Source: Laburnicola sp. R22_1 (lineage: Eukaryota; Ascomycota; Dothideomycetes; Pleosporales; Didymosphaeriaceae). Taken from it: a stretch of DNA of 64,000 nucleotides. The notes under the pieces were generated by a model. The model did not search any database. It was not told where the DNA came from and saw nothing but the letters and a program-made list of their open reading frames with translations. A program made the translations under genes and the position numbers. The stretch lies in contig JACONQ010000001.1 of assembly GCA_014281115.1 (NCBI GenBank), positions 2,914,001-2,978,000 of the forward strand. Direction: 5' to 3'. Of this stretch, positions 34,300 to 45,784 are shown one piece after another. Position 1 is the stretch's first letter. Each line of letters opens with the position of its first letter.

Positions 34300-35810
34300 A
34301 TGCGGCACCCACGCGCTACGCTCCCGACGTTCACGTCCACAAACTCATTCTGGCATAGCGAGCCCAACGAGTTCCTCATCGGCCACCACACCACCGAAGA
34401 GTTGCCAGCCGAGGCAGATGTAGTCATCGTGGGGAGTGGAATTACAGGGACATCTGCAGCGAGATTCCTAGCCGAGGATGAAAGAGCGAAGGGCAAGAGC
34501 ATTGTGATGCTAGAGGCGAGGGAGGCATGTTGGGGCGCTACAGGCAGGGTAAGCTCATACTCTATGGCGCAATGGGGACTGTGCTTTCGCATGACGTGTG
34601 AAAACCTTATAGACCCAATACTGACACCTATCAGAACGGCGGGCATTGCCAGCCTCTCCTCTTGGATCGCGGCGCTGATGTCGCTGATTTCGAGCTCAAG
34701 AACGTCTCCACAGTAAGATCGTACATCGAAGAACACAACGTCCCCTGCGAATGGCGTACCGTATCCGGCTGTCGCCTCTTCTACACCGAGGATGAAATGC
34801 GAGAAGCTGAGAAGGAAATTTCCCATCTCCAGAATATAGCCCCTGAGATTGCTGCGCGCGTCACACTCATCACAGACAAGAAGGAGTTGAAGAAGCACCG
34901 TGTGAATCCAGACGACTGCATCGGGGCCACCCTGACAGCAGGAGCTGGCAGTTTATGGCCCTACAAGCTCGTAACCTTCGTGTTGGAGAAGTTGGTCAAG
35001 GAGGGCAGGCTGAATCTGCAGACCAAGACCCCCGTCACAGAAATCACATCCGCAGACTCGAAGCACACGCTGCACACGCCGCGCGGCACAATCACCGCAC
35101 CGACAGTCATTCTTGCAACAAACGGCTACACCTCTGCCCTTCTCCCTCCCTTCGCCGACCTCATCGTCCCCGTCCGCGGCGAAATGAGTGCCCTCTTCCC
35201 GCCGGAGAACTCGTCCATCATTCCCAATTCCTACGGCATGGTCGGCGCGCTCGGCCAGCCCGCCAACAGTGACGACTACTTGATCCAGCGGCCCTACAGC
35301 GGCGTGCCGAATCCAGCTGGGCACCTCATGTTCGGCGGCGGCCGCGGAGCGGGAAAGCTACCTACTATTGGTGTGTCAGACGACGCTGCTATCGACCCGG
35401 ATACGGCCGCATATCTGCGCGCCTCGCTTTTGAAGATTCTCGAGCTAGATGGTAAGACAGAAGGGTTGAAGGAGCTCCCGGCCGCCGCGGAGTGGACGGG
35501 TATCATGGGCTACTCGCGAGACGATCACCCCTGGGTGGGCAAGGTACCTGACCGTGAAGGCCTGTGGTTATCTGGCGGGTACACTGGTCACGGTATGCCG
35601 AACGGAACGTTATGCGGTAAAGCTGTCGTCGACATGATGCTTGGGGAAGCAGGTGGGGCTAATATCGCCGAGGTACAAGAGAGTATGGTGCAGAAGGGAG
35701 AGGTTCCAAGAAGCTATCTGATTACGGAAGAGAGGCTTGCCAAGGCGAGGCTGTGGCCGACCGTAGAAGCACAGGATAAGGGCGGCGTGCATATGAATGG
35801 TTTGGTTTAG
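34300..35810 (+). CDS. FAD-dependent oxidoreductase, DAO family
   Basis: Exons 34300-34548 and 34635-35810 encode 474 residues. The Rossmann FAD motif is ADVVIVGSGITGTSAARFLA, with the acidic strand end at VMLEAREACWGATGR. The intron falls exactly between GATGR and NGGH, a motif typical of DAO-fold enzymes of the fungal glycine/sarcosine oxidase-like group. A second FAD signature is near the C-terminus (GLWLSGGYTGHGMPNGT). HLMFGGGRGAGK and GIMGYSRDDHPWVG are also family blocks. Members oxidise amines or amino acids, giving peroxide; the exact substrate is not deducible. No signal peptide or clear membrane segment is seen. The start was chosen as the Met just ahead of the soluble fold; an upstream in-frame ATG at 34081 would add 73 unlikely residues. 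Confidence 0.9.
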
Positions 35811-36599
35811 GACAGCTGTATCTAAATGTTTGAAAGCCTCTGTCGCTCCGCAATGGCTGCACAGACAGCTATCGCGAATGTGTGTCTCGTTCCATCACTC
35901 AATGCTTCTGCAATATCCAAGCTTCACGTAGAAATAGCGTCTCTGGAAGGTATCTCCCCCCTCTCCCCCTGCCCCAATCCAGCACCTCTCTACCTCTCAC
36001 CCCATTCCCACCAGTCTCACCCTTTTCCCGGCCGTGGAAACGCAAAACCGCAAACCGCAAACTCCGGGCCCATGTTCCTGCTCATCCGAATGCACCAGCC
36101 CTGCAGAGTCACATCCATATGCGTCCGTCCGTGCGATGTCAGAATATCTCCACATCCGCATCCTCCACACCGCTAGACTAGACTAGATTCGCGCCCGTCG
36201 TCCCCGCACTTGACCAATCGTTTTACCTTCTCCGCATGCATTCATAGGTGCTGACTAAATTTGCTCGTTGCGGGCATAATGCTTGGAGGGGAGGGAGGGC
36301 GTGTGAGCGGGTTGTTGGAGTTGGAGGGGTGTGGTTAGTGTGGCTTTTTTTTTTAGTTGTAAGATGGGGTTGGGTTCATAGGAAGGGGCTGCGTGTGAGA
36401 TGTTTAATTGGAGGGTGAGACTAAGGATAAGAGTGATTATGTGTATATAAACAAGAACGGAGGAGCGCGGAGACAAGAAAGCAGGCCGGATTAGATCGGA
36501 TCAGTCCAGTCCAGTTCAATTCAAAGCGCCCCGGACAACACAACACACCACACCACAAAACAAGAGCAAAAGAACGCAATTGAAAAAAATCCCACAGCC
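35811..36599. other. Intergenic region
   Basis: No gene is supported. It includes pyrimidine-rich runs (35940-36020) and, just before the next start, CA-rich leader sequence (36535-36560). Confidence 0.45.
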
Positions 36600-37395
36600 A
36601 TGTCGACCTCGCCGTCCTCTCCACCCCGACCCCCCGCCAAAATCGGCGCCCTCCTCTTCCCCGGCTTCCAACTCCTCGACCTAACCGGCCCCCTCGACGT
36701 CCTCAACACCCTCTCCTGCACCCACCCCCTAACCCTCGCTCTCATCTCCACCACCCTCGCCCCCGTCTCCACCTCCCCACCCCACCTCCCCACCTCCTCC
36801 CCCCACTTCTCGCAATCCATCCTCCCAACGCACACCTTCGCCACCGCCCCGCCCGACCTCGACGTCCTCCTCGTGCCCGGGGGTTTCGGCAGCCGCGCCG
36901 AAGACAACATCGAGGGCGTGGTGGAGTTTGTGCGGGGCTACTGGGCGAAGGGCGGCGTGAGGTGGCTGTTGACTGTTTGTACGGGGAGTGCGGTTGTGGC
37001 CAAGGCGGGGGTTTTGGAGGGGAGGAGGGCGACGAGTAATAAGAAGGCTTTTGCTTGGGTAAGTGGAGGAAGAAGTTTTGTCTATCCTTTTTTTTGTTAA
37101 AGCTTCCTACATGTCTGTCTGTCTGTTATCTGCTTGTGTTCGTTTACATGGCTAATGCGTGGCGTAGGTCAAGGAGCAGAATGACAAGGTGGAATGGGTG
37201 GCTAAGGCGCGGTGGGTTGTAGATGGGAATATATGGACGAGTTCGGGGGTCGCGGCGGGGATAGATATGATCTATGCGTGGGTGGGGGAGATCTGGGGGG
37301 AGGAGACGGCGAGCGAGTTAGCGGATAGCAGTGAGTATGAGAGGAATCGGGATGCGGGCGGAGATCGGTTTGCGGAGAGGTGGTCCGTGGTGTAG
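36600..37395 (+). CDS. DJ-1/PfpI family protein (isonitrile hydratase-like subgroup)
   Basis: Exons 36600-37058 and 37168-37395 encode 228 residues. The strand-helix start IGALLFPGFQLLDLTGPLDV is characteristic of the PfpI/AraC-type GATase1-like group. DVLLVPGGFGSR and the nucleophile elbow LLTVCTGSAVVAKAG carry the expected catalytic Cys. The second exon has ARWVVDGNIWTSSGVAAGID, the block that closes the active site. Members include isonitrile hydratases and other small-molecule or stress-related enzymes. The reaction here is not known. Codon use is extremely C-rich in the first exon and G-rich later, an odd strand asymmetry. Confidence 0.88.
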
Positions 37396-37591
37396 AGGAG
37401 ACAGATGCACGCGATCGAGATCAGAACTGCGGGCAGGTCAGAAAACATCGGACATGAGCTACGCTACTTTTCAGGTCGAACATATGCTTCTATTATTAAT
37501 ACGTCATATCGATGCTGCAAGGTTTGGTCCAGTGATGCCATCCTCGCTGGTCATATCTCCGTAGCGCACATGTAGTTCAAAAAAGCCCAGC

Positions 37592-38671
37592 CTAGAATGG
37601 CGTCGCAAAGTCCAAAATGTCATGTTGTAGATGCAAACTCTCAAAGTCCGGCAGGTACTCGGGCAGACGGTCTGTTGGTTTCAACGCGACGCCGATCATG
37701 AAGTTGTCCTCGAAAGACTGTATCTCCAGACGCACGTCGCTCAGTCGCTTCCGTTTTAACCATGCCTCGCTGTCGCAGATACGCTCACCCCACGTCCCGT
37801 ATGTAGCACATCGCGTCTGTGTCTGCGCGGCGGAGCGCGGTGCTCGTACATTTTTGAATTCCAGCTCTTTGATCCACCTGGCAAGCAATGCCTCGCCGTC
37901 CAGCTTGATATAGGCCTCCTTGAAGCACCAGTATACGTAGAACTTGCGTAGCTTTGCGTCGACGAGAACGTTGCTGCTGAACGTCTTCTTCTCGCCCGAG
38001 GGCAGTATGGCGGTGATTTGTTGGTTGCGCTTGCAGACGCGGTCATAGCGGCCCAACATCTCGGCCGTGATCTCGGTGCCGTCGTGCAGCTGGAACGGGT
38101 CGACATTGTACTTCATGTCCCAGCTCTCCTCGGCGCCGAAGATCTCGTCGTAGATGTCGACCCAGCCGTCGAGCCCTTCGCGGTCGATGAGCTTGTACGT
38201 GTACTCGGTGCGCTCGTTGGCGCACACAATGTCGACGCCGAGCTCGGCCTCGCTGCTGCTGCTGCCGACGAGCGCGACGAGGCCGTTCTGGTGCGACACG
38301 TTGAACTCTATGGGCGCCCGGGTGCCGTCGGGAAGCAGCGCGCATGGCTTCCCATGCTGCGGGTCGCGTATCCTGCCATAGCGCACCGCCTTCCACGGTA
38401 TGCCGAGCGTCCTGGACACAAAAAGGCGCTTGAGAAGGGCCGAGGCCAGGCTCATGCGGGCATCCGCGATGTGGTATTTTCGCTTACAGGCCTCGCGCTC
38501 CTCGGGGCTGATCAGCTGGAGCTCATCGGCGGCCTGTGCGGAGGTGTCAGAGTGCACTCGCGGGCAATGTCAGGAAATACGAACCGCCTCAGCGATCTTG
38601 TCGCCGGGCCACAGCACGCGAGTGTCGAGCAGCCAAAAGGTGATGTCCAGCGGGCGCTCTGGTCGGGTCAT
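37592..38671 (-). CDS. 4'-phosphopantetheinyl transferase (Sfp/NpgA type)
   Basis: Exons 38671-38585 and 38533-37592 encode 342 residues. The start MTRPERPLDITFWLLDTRVL is followed after the join by LISPEEREACKRKYHIADAR, the usual Sfp-type opening. FNVSHQNGLVALVG and LGVDIV give the CoA/Mg-binding Asp. WCFKEAYIKLDGEALL is the conserved WxxKEA signature. The enzyme moves the phosphopantetheine arm of CoA to Ser of carrier domains, activating PKS, NRPS and, in fungi, the lysine-pathway reductase Lys2. A single broad enzyme of this class usually serves all of these. It shares a 207-bp promoter with SNO1. Confidence 0.93.
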
Positions 38672-38878
38672 GGCGTGGTGGAGCGTGGCTATTGCCGGCC
38701 GTGCTGCTGCGTGCTAGTGTTGAACAAAGGCGGTGGGGTGCGTCGCTCATTCTATCGATAACGGCGCCCGCAACTTTTTATATCAGCACCAGGAGAGCGG
38801 CGTTCGGACTTTACACATTCTGACTTTGGCCGGGTAACCCACGCGTTGTGGCTGCCCACGTCGCGCTGCACTTGCGTC
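38672..38878. promoter_or_regulatory. Shared divergent promoter, PPTase and SNO1
   Basis: Only 207 bases separate the two divergent ATGs, so control elements for both genes must overlap or lie inside coding sequence. No specific site is claimed. Confidence 0.6.
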
Positions 38879-39796
38879 ATGACCGTGATAATGCCGGACG
38901 TTACCGTTGGGGTGCTGGCGCTGCAGGGCGCCTTCAGCGAGCATGTGCAGCTGCTGCGGTCCGCCGCGGACTCGCTCAAGGGTTCCAGTGCGCAGGTGAA
39001 GTGGAGCTTCATCGAGGTCAGGACGCTGGCTGAGCTAGCCCGCTGTGACGGACTCATCCTGCCGGGGGGAGAGAGCACCGCCATTTCGCTCGTGGCCGCC
39101 CGCTCTGGCCTGCTGGAGCCGTTGAGGGACTTCGTCAAGTACTTCAATCCACGCGCTTGCTATGCACACAGGACACTGACCGTGCGTAGAGTGCTCCGGA
39201 AACCCACGTGGGGGACATGCGCCGGACTTATACTGCTGGCCGAGTCTGCAAACAGGACGAAGAAGGGCGGCCAGGACCTCATTGGGGGACTCGATGTACG
39301 AGTCAACCGGAACCACTTTGGACGGCAAGTAGAAAGCTTCCAGGCAAATCTCCAGTTTTCCTTTCTTGGCGATACTGCAGACAAGTCCGCCAACGATCCG
39401 TATCGATGCGTCTTCATCCGGGCACCCGTTGTCGAGAGGATACTTCCGCACAGGGACGGTGTTCAGATCGAGGAAGCATCTCGCGAGGAAACTGTCGTCG
39501 CACCATCCAAGGCTCCGGCAGACGAGCTTGCTGAGAAAGAAGTGACGGCGGAGGTCGAAGTCATGGCCAAGTTGCCCACCCAGACGCCTGCCCTACAGAA
39601 CAACCAAGAACATGGACATGCTGGTACGGAGGACATCATCGCCGTGCGACAAGGCAACGTCTTCGGGACCAGCTTCCATCCGGAACTGACAGCCGATCCC
39701 CGCATTCATGTGTGGTGGTTGCAAGAGGTGCTGAAGGCGGTGGAGCGCAGACGGCAGTTTGAAGTCGTCGATCGATCCGGTCCTGGGGTTCTATAA
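38879..39796 (+). CDS. SNO1: Glutaminase subunit of pyridoxal 5'-phosphate synthase (Pdx2/Sno family)
   Basis: Exons 38879-39138 and 39190-39796 encode 288 residues. VGVLALQGAFSEHV and LILPGGESTAISL form the start of the class I glutaminase fold. The catalytic Cys is in TWGTCAGLILLAE, directly after the exon join. The His-Glu pair is in VFGTSFHPELT. The enzyme releases ammonia from glutamine and channels it to the Pdx1/Snz synthase core for vitamin B6 formation. A ~60-residue polar insert (Glu/Ala/Val-rich) precedes the last strand, as in other fungal members. The 51-nt intron is a multiple of three with no stop, so an unspliced message would encode a protein with 17 extra residues just before the catalytic Cys. 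An ATG at 38891 is an alternative start. Confidence 0.93.
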   Translation: MTVIMPDVTVGVLALQGAFSEHVQLLRSAADSLKGSSAQVKWSFIEVRTLAELARCDGLILPGGESTAISLVAARSGLLEPLRDFVKYFNPRACYAHRTLTVRRVLRKPTWGTCAGLILLAESANRTKKGGQDLIGGLDVRVNRNHFGRQVESFQANLQFSFLGDTADKSANDPYRCVFIRAPVVERILPHRDGVQIEEASREETVVAPSKAPADELAEKEVTAEVEVMAKLPTQTPALQNNQEHGHAGTEDIIAVRQGNVFGTSFHPELTADPRIHVWWLQEVLKAVERRRQFEVVDRSGPGVL

Positions 39797-40097
39797 GTCT
39801 TGTAAGAATAATAGCACACAGTTGCATGGTCGGAGTTTAGAAAGCCATTGACACAGAGGTAACTGACTCGTTTGACCATTAAATTCGGCTCTGCTAATAG
39901 AGCATCTGTACCAAGAGGGTTCCGAGCTTGCATCCAGATATGACATACCCACTCTTGAAGGGGAGAATCAAATCTGCATCGAAAGGGTACTGGTCACCCC
40001 AAGCCTTGAATTGCCCCCAAGTAAAGCAACCATATAACGCCGTGCTCCACCCATGCCTGGTATGATATACATCGCCGTACGCCGCCGGTCCTGTAGT
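39797..40097. other. Convergent intergenic stretch SNO1/CBC2
   Basis: 3' flanks of two converging genes; nothing else is visible. Confidence 0.45.
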
Positions 40098-40701
40098 TTA
40101 GTCGTACTCGTCTGCATAGTTTCGGCCATATCCTCCTCGGCCAGGGTCGAATTCGTCCCGGTATTCGTCGCGCACTTGACCGCCAGACTTTCCTCGACTG
40201 CGCACGTTAGTTGATGCACCGCATAATGCGTCCATCTAACATACCCGTATTGCCTGCCCTCAGCGAAGCCCTCGTCCAGATCCGTACGAATGATGCGCTC
40301 GTCCAGCTTGGTGCCTCCAATGTACTTCATGCAATCTAGCGCGTCCTGGTGCGTGTAGTATTCGACGAAGCAGAAACCGCAAGGTGTCTTTTGGAAACGA
40401 TCGAGGCCCATGACGAGTCGCTTGATTTCGCCGCACTTGGAGAAGAGCTCGTGTATCTGCTCCTCGGTGGTGTAGAACGATAGGTTGCCCACGTAGAGGG
40501 TGGTCGCGTCCTTTAGCTTCTCATCCTCGGGGGATTCCTCGCGCGGGGGCCCGTCGCGGTTGCGGTTCTGGTTGCGGCGCCTGTTCTACACGGGTGTCAG
40601 TTGAAGTTGCAATATATGCGCAGCGTAGATCAAACCTTGGAGGAAGCATAGGAGCTCGCCTTGTCCATGCGCTCGACGGTGCTCTTCCTGACTGCAGGCA
40701 T
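40098..40701 (-). CDS. CBC2: Nuclear cap-binding complex small subunit CBP20
   Basis: Three exons, 40701-40636, 40585-40245 and 40197-40098, encode 168 residues. One RRM carries RNP2 ([10 protein letters not shown]) and RNP1 (CGFCFVEYY). CBP20-specific blocks are [28 protein letters not shown] and, across the last join, [20 protein letters not shown], which closes over the cap. The C-terminus is [14 protein letters not shown]. The protein binds the m7G cap with CBP80 in the nucleus and couples it to splicing and export. The last exon is supported because reading through the intron destroys the conserved tail. Confidence 0.95.
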
Positions 40702-40955
40702 TGTGGCAGGTGGCTAGTCTTTAACTTGAGAGGGCGATTAGAGAGCGACACAAGGAGTGTGTATTTGATATTGTCAAGGCGGGGAGTTGTTGAGGGAACG
40801 GCGGAGCTCTGTCGTAGCTTCCCCAAAAAGACGCGCCAAGCTCGCTAGCGCGCGCTTTCACGATCCGCGCCGTTGTTTCTACCTGATCTTGCCGCACAAC
40901 AAAACACCCACCTCTGCCTCTTTCGCCTCCGCCCTGACCAGCAAGAGGACTTGAA
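40702..40955. promoter_or_regulatory. Shared divergent promoter, CBC2 and NUP82
   Basis: A 254-bp gap between two divergent ATGs for two genes of nuclear mRNA handling and transport. No specific factor site is claimed. Confidence 0.55.
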
Positions 40956-43571
40956 ATGCCCAAGGTTCTCAAGCACACTCCGCGCTGGCTCCAGCGCCCG
41001 AGCCCCGGCTACCAGCTGTTTGCGCCGACGCCATCCACCAGCAAAGCTTGGGTCACGAAAGAGAAGGCGCCCGGGTTGCGGAAGACCATTGCCACGAGAG
41101 ATTCTGAAATATTTGTTGCTGTCGGACACGAGATACGATGGGCCGACCTAGCGCAATTGAAGGAGGACGACTCGCCCGTTTACCGCACGCTCAAAGTCTC
41201 GATACCGCTGCCGATTGAACGCCTCACGATATCCCCCAACGGCGACTATCTAGCCGTCTCTACATCTCACACCGTGCACGTTGTCGTCCTCCCCGATTCC
41301 TCGCTACTCACGTCTGACGACGACGCCCTCATCAAACCCAAGACCTTCCAGGTCGGTCCTACTGCGCATGTGTTAGAGGAGTCGTCGGTAGCTTCAGTGC
41401 TCTGGCACCCTTTAGGATACCATGGGCGCTGTTTGGTCACCATTTCACGCTCAGGCGTGGTGCGGCTCTGGGAGATCAACCGCGCGGACCGGTCAAGCTT
41501 CAGCGAACCGTCATTGTCCATCGATCTGGAGAAGCTTGCAAACGCTACAAACGACCAGGAAGATCTGAGCGCCTCAACGTACGGAGCCACCAAAGGCTTT
41601 TCTCCTGATTCTGTGGACCTGGAGGTAGCCTCCGCATGTTTTGGAGATTCACCGGACCAGGAGGGTGTGCATGGATGGGCGCCAATGACGCTGTGGATAG
41701 CAACCATTGCAGGAGATGTGTACGCGTTATGTCCTCTGCTCCCGGCAAAATGGCAGCTAGTCGAATCTCCCGGTGCCGATACGTTCATGCAGACACTGGT
41801 CTCATCCGTAAAAATCAACCATGTTCAAGTCACAGAAGATGACGCCGCGCCGGAAGCAGACAAGGCGACAGCGGATAAGCAGCTGCAATGGCTCAGTGAC
41901 ATCATCGACAAAGAGCCCTTCCAAGAGGAGCTTCCACAAGGGGACACCATTACTGTCTACGTTCGACCTGACAGCGTCCCTGCCATTCCCTTGTTGCAAG
42001 GCCCATTCTCTGTGGTACCTGAGGTGGGGGACTATGAGCTCAGCGACATGGTGGTGTATTCATTGAAAACCTTGTCTGATGCGAATGAAGATGAGGTGGC
42101 CGAGGGCTCGCCTGCGGCCGTGGTGTGTCTCCTCACCGATACCTGCCAAGTACATGTGTGTCTCGATCTGGAGGGTATTGTGGGCAAATGGCTCCCTTCT
42201 TTTGAGGTAAGCGTGACAATACTTTTTTCATTCATTTCCCTAGAGCTGTCTCGCCGAGAGGCAAGCGTGACAATACCTTTTTTCAATTTGAGTAATTTAC
42301 TTTGACAGGTCGAGAACCCGCCGGAACCCGCGGAGCATGCCCTTGTTGTCGCCGAAACCATCACTCTGACTAAGGAGGTGGTGTCTTCTCCAAACCAAAG
42401 CATAACGTCCGACGTCCACACCGACTTTTCCTTCTTTGTCTCCCACGCCAGTGGTGTTTTCTACGTGTCGTTGGAGCCGTGGATTCGTAAACTGGAGAAT
42501 GAGTTGTCACATGCACAAACCGAAGGAGCGGACTTTCGGCTGAAACGTCTACTGGAATCTGCGAATACATCGGTGGAGCAATGCATGCGCCGCAACCCGA
42601 TAGACAGCAAGAAGGATGTCACATCATGCGTTGTAATTGAAGACGGGAATGTCGGCTATTTGGTGCTGACGACATTCGACAACGAACCTCAAGCTGTCAT
42701 GCTCGATGCACCCGAGGAGGGTATACCTACTGCGGAAGAGCTTGCCGAGTACATGACGGTTGATGGCCCGATTAGGGATGTTCGCGAGCCGTGGCAACCG
42801 CCGAAGGAGTTTTGGGAGCCCTTTGACCTCTATGCGTCTCTCAGCATCCCAAGTCGCCACAGAGCTTTCTTGCACGAGGAGATCCGGCTCTCACCTGCAA
42901 ACCTCGTGGTGCTAATGAGGGCACACCGTGTCCTCGCTGAGTATACCGAGACGCTTCAGCACAAGGTATCCGATTTGTTCAATCGCTGCCAACGTCTTCA
43001 GGAGGAATATCGTGATCAGATAACGAAAGCTGCCATCCTTGTGCCCAAGATTGATGCGATAACAGGAAACGATGAAGGAGATGGCGGCTCCGACGCTCAC
43101 GGTAGCGCGAAAATTGAAGAACGAATGGAGAGGGTGAAGGCTAGACAAGAAGAGATGAATGCGAGATATCAGGCTCTCCGCCGAAAAATGGCCTCTGTCA
43201 ATACCACCCAGCTCAGCAAGAAAGAAGCGGCCTTTGCCCAAGAACTTCAAGTCATGGAAAGCAGCCTGGACCGAACAGCGCGCAGGTTGACGGATGATGT
43301 GGGTGGTAGTGAAGTGCCCGCATGGGAGAAGATTGAGAAGATCAAGCAAATGAAGGACAGGTATTGCAAGGAGGTTGGGGAAGGGGCGGGGGCGCGTAGC
43401 GAAGAGCGTCCCGTCCCAAGTATGAATGTGCCATTGCACACACGCCGCCAGGAGCACGAGCAGATACACACGATGTTGCAGCACCAAACTGATCTGCTGG
43501 AAGCCACGATGAGTCGTCTCCGTAATATGGGTGCCTCGATACCGTCGGTAGCAATGGAGGGCGGCAGCTGA
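40956..43571 (+). CDS. NUP82: Nucleoporin Nup82/NUP88 family
   Basis: Exons 40956-42206 and 42309-43571 encode 837 residues. The N-terminal half looks like a beta-propeller, with ISPNGDYLAVSTSHTVHVVV, VASVLWHPLGYHGRCLVTIS and VVRLWEIN blocks. The C-terminal ~250 residues are coiled coil (ETLQHKVSDLFNRCQRLQEE, KARQEEMNARYQALRRKM). This two-part plan and length match Nup82 of filamentous fungi, which sits on the cytoplasmic face of the pore with Nup159 and Nsp1 and supports mRNA export. The 102-nt intron contains a near-perfect internal duplication, listed separately. Confidence 0.85.
42204..42284 (+). repeat. Duplicated donor-like segment inside the NUP82 intron
   Basis: A ~27-nt segment covering GAG plus GTAAGCGTGACAATAC and a T run (42204-42230) recurs 54 bases later (42258-42284), where GTAAGC has become GCAAGC. 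An internal CCCTAG lies between. The intron therefore looks like two intron-length units in tandem. Confidence 0.75.
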
Positions 43572-44903
43572 GGCTGTCGGACGTGTGACGAGGGGAACGG
43601 GGTGCAGCTGTTGCTAAGCATATGTTGCCCGTGGTGTCTGGGGAAACAAGCATTGTCACGATATTGGACCCGTACTAAGCATTTTGGCGCTGGAGTACAA
43701 CATGGAATACAGTAGCACGATACCAAGCACTGAATTGCATCTTGAATCATCAAACTTTGACCCGAGTCTTGTTGGGAGCGTGCAAAACTCTCTATCGCAG
43801 CAGCATGATTGGCCGACGAATATTCTCGAGGCCGATGCAGTGACCTCGGATAACTCTAAACAGATGGCTCGCATGAGACGGCCATGAAAATAGCGAATTG
43901 CAACCCGCGTCACATACCATAACGCTCAACAAGCCTTTACCAGCGAATCGGGAATGAAGGGCGCACGTTCTCGACTCCATCGCACTGCCAGGGGCAGCGA
44001 ACCAGCTCCCAATCATATGCGCTGCACAAGCGACCGCAAATAGCACCCATTATGCGCAGATATGGTGTTGCCGTTCCCCAGGGCTGAGCACCATCTGCAT
44101 TACATACATTTACGAAGAAGGCGGAAAAGGCAGAGGGGTTTCCAAGGCCATGCTGCAGCGATAGGCGGCTGACTGTGTGGTAGTCTTCTTGGGAGGTAGT
44201 GCAGTGAATGGGGGCGGAGGCTCGAGGGGGCGACAGAGGTGCGTGGCGAGCGCGCGGAAAGGAAAAGCCGTGACGCGATCTTCGCGGCATGTCTGTCCAT
44301 CACGCTGCCATCACATCAGCGCAGCGCTTCGCCTCTGCGACCTTCCCTTTTCCTTCCCTTTCGTCGGCGTCGGCAGCGCATCTTCAAAGGCGTCTCTGCG
44401 TGTTCGCGGCGTGGACTCTCGGCGCTTAACCGCCAACGCCTTCGACTGCTACCGAGCCTGCACCGCCCATCACACCAGTCAGTGCCCTGGCGATCCCGTC
44501 CCGTCCGCTCGTTGGCTCCGGACCCCTGCCGGCCCAATCTGCTAAGGTCCTGCTATTGGCGGGTCGGCGCTGACATGCGTGCTGCTGGCTGCGCATTCGA
44601 TGGCAGAGCCAAGGTGGTGGGAGGCCGCAGATGGTGCGTTGCACGAGGATCTGGCTTGGGCAGCTGTGCGAGCTCGTCTTAAGTGCCGATATGCCCCCCG
44701 CTACCTACCCGTGCGCTTGTGCTTGTCTTCCCGTCTGGCCTGTCTGGAAAGCTTCTGCGACACCGAGCCATCGTGAGTCGCCACGCCCGTCGGACGAAAA
44801 GGACCCTCGAGCTACCCATCCACGCTGGCGACCGCACGCCTGATAGCCTAGAGAAGAGATCGGACAGGTGTCTGTGAAGAGGAGCAAGAGCTGCGCCGCC
44901 ACC
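43572..44903. other. Intergenic region upstream of the X325 gene
   Basis: About 1.3 kb with no supported gene. Pyrimidine-rich sequence near 44320-44360 may be promoter. Several open frames on both strands lack motifs. Confidence 0.4.
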
Positions 44904-45784
44904 ATGTTTCGTTTCGCGCAGATTGTGTGTTTCGCCGCGTGCGCTTCGCTCACCGCCGCCCACACAATCATCACATACCCAGGCTGGAGAGGAAACAACA
45001 TCCACACCAACGGCACCGTCTCCGACGACGACCCCTCCATAATACCAGGCAGCCTGGGCATAAACTACGACAAAGACAAAGACACCTACGGATTTCCCTT
45101 TGGCATGCAATGGATGTACCCATGTACGTTCCCTCCCCCCCTCCACCACCTTCCTTCCATCTCGCAGCGACTGACTGACAAACTAGGCGGCGGCATGCCC
45201 ACGTCCAAGAACCGCACAAAATGGCCCCTAACAGGCGGCGCGGTGGCCATCCAGCCCGGCTGGTTCCCCGGCCACTCCATGGCCCAAATCTACATCAACA
45301 TGGGCTTCGGCAACGAGCCGCTCAACTACTCGCACGCCATGGTCAACGGCTTCTCCATCGTAGGCCCGACCAACCAGCAGTACAACGGCACCTTTTGTCT
45401 GCCGCAGGTGCCGCTGCCATTAAACTACACGCCCAAGGTGGGCGACAACGCGACCATTCAAGTCATCGAGTTGGCGCAGCACGGCGCTTCGTTGTTCAAC
45501 GTATGTTCCCAACTATTTTCTTTTCTATCTGACCTCGAAGAGCTTTGCTGATTCCAAAACAGTGCGCAGACATCACCTTCGCCGAGCCAGGCGACCCCTC
45601 CATCCCCGAAGTCAATCAAACAAACTGCTTCAACTCGACCGAGGAAGAGCAAAAAATCGGCTTCCAGCTCGTGTACACCATGTCCTCGGCCGCAACGCCG
45701 TCGCTTACCGTCACGCTCAACGCTTATGCCGCCGTTTTCGTGCCGCTCATGCTGGGGGCCGCGAGCTGGCTGACTTGGCTGTGA
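44904..45784 (+). CDS. X325/BIM1-like, LPMO-like copper protein with GPI-anchor signal
   Basis: Exons 44904-45123, 45187-45500 and 45563-45784 encode 251 residues. The signal peptide ends ...SLTAA, leaving mature His1 (HTIITYPGWRGNN), the copper-brace histidine of LPMO-like folds. YGFPFGMQWMYPCGGGMP and VAIQPGWFPGHSMAQIYINM are typical blocks of the X325 family. Cys pairs and many N-glycosylation sequons are present. The end is a hydrophobic tail (YAAVFVPLMLGAASWLTWL) after a small-residue stretch, consistent with GPI anchoring. X325 proteins keep the LPMO fold but lack cellulose or chitin cleavage; Bim1 of Cryptococcus helps copper uptake. The function here is inferred to be copper handling or cell-wall related. 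Confidence 0.88.
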
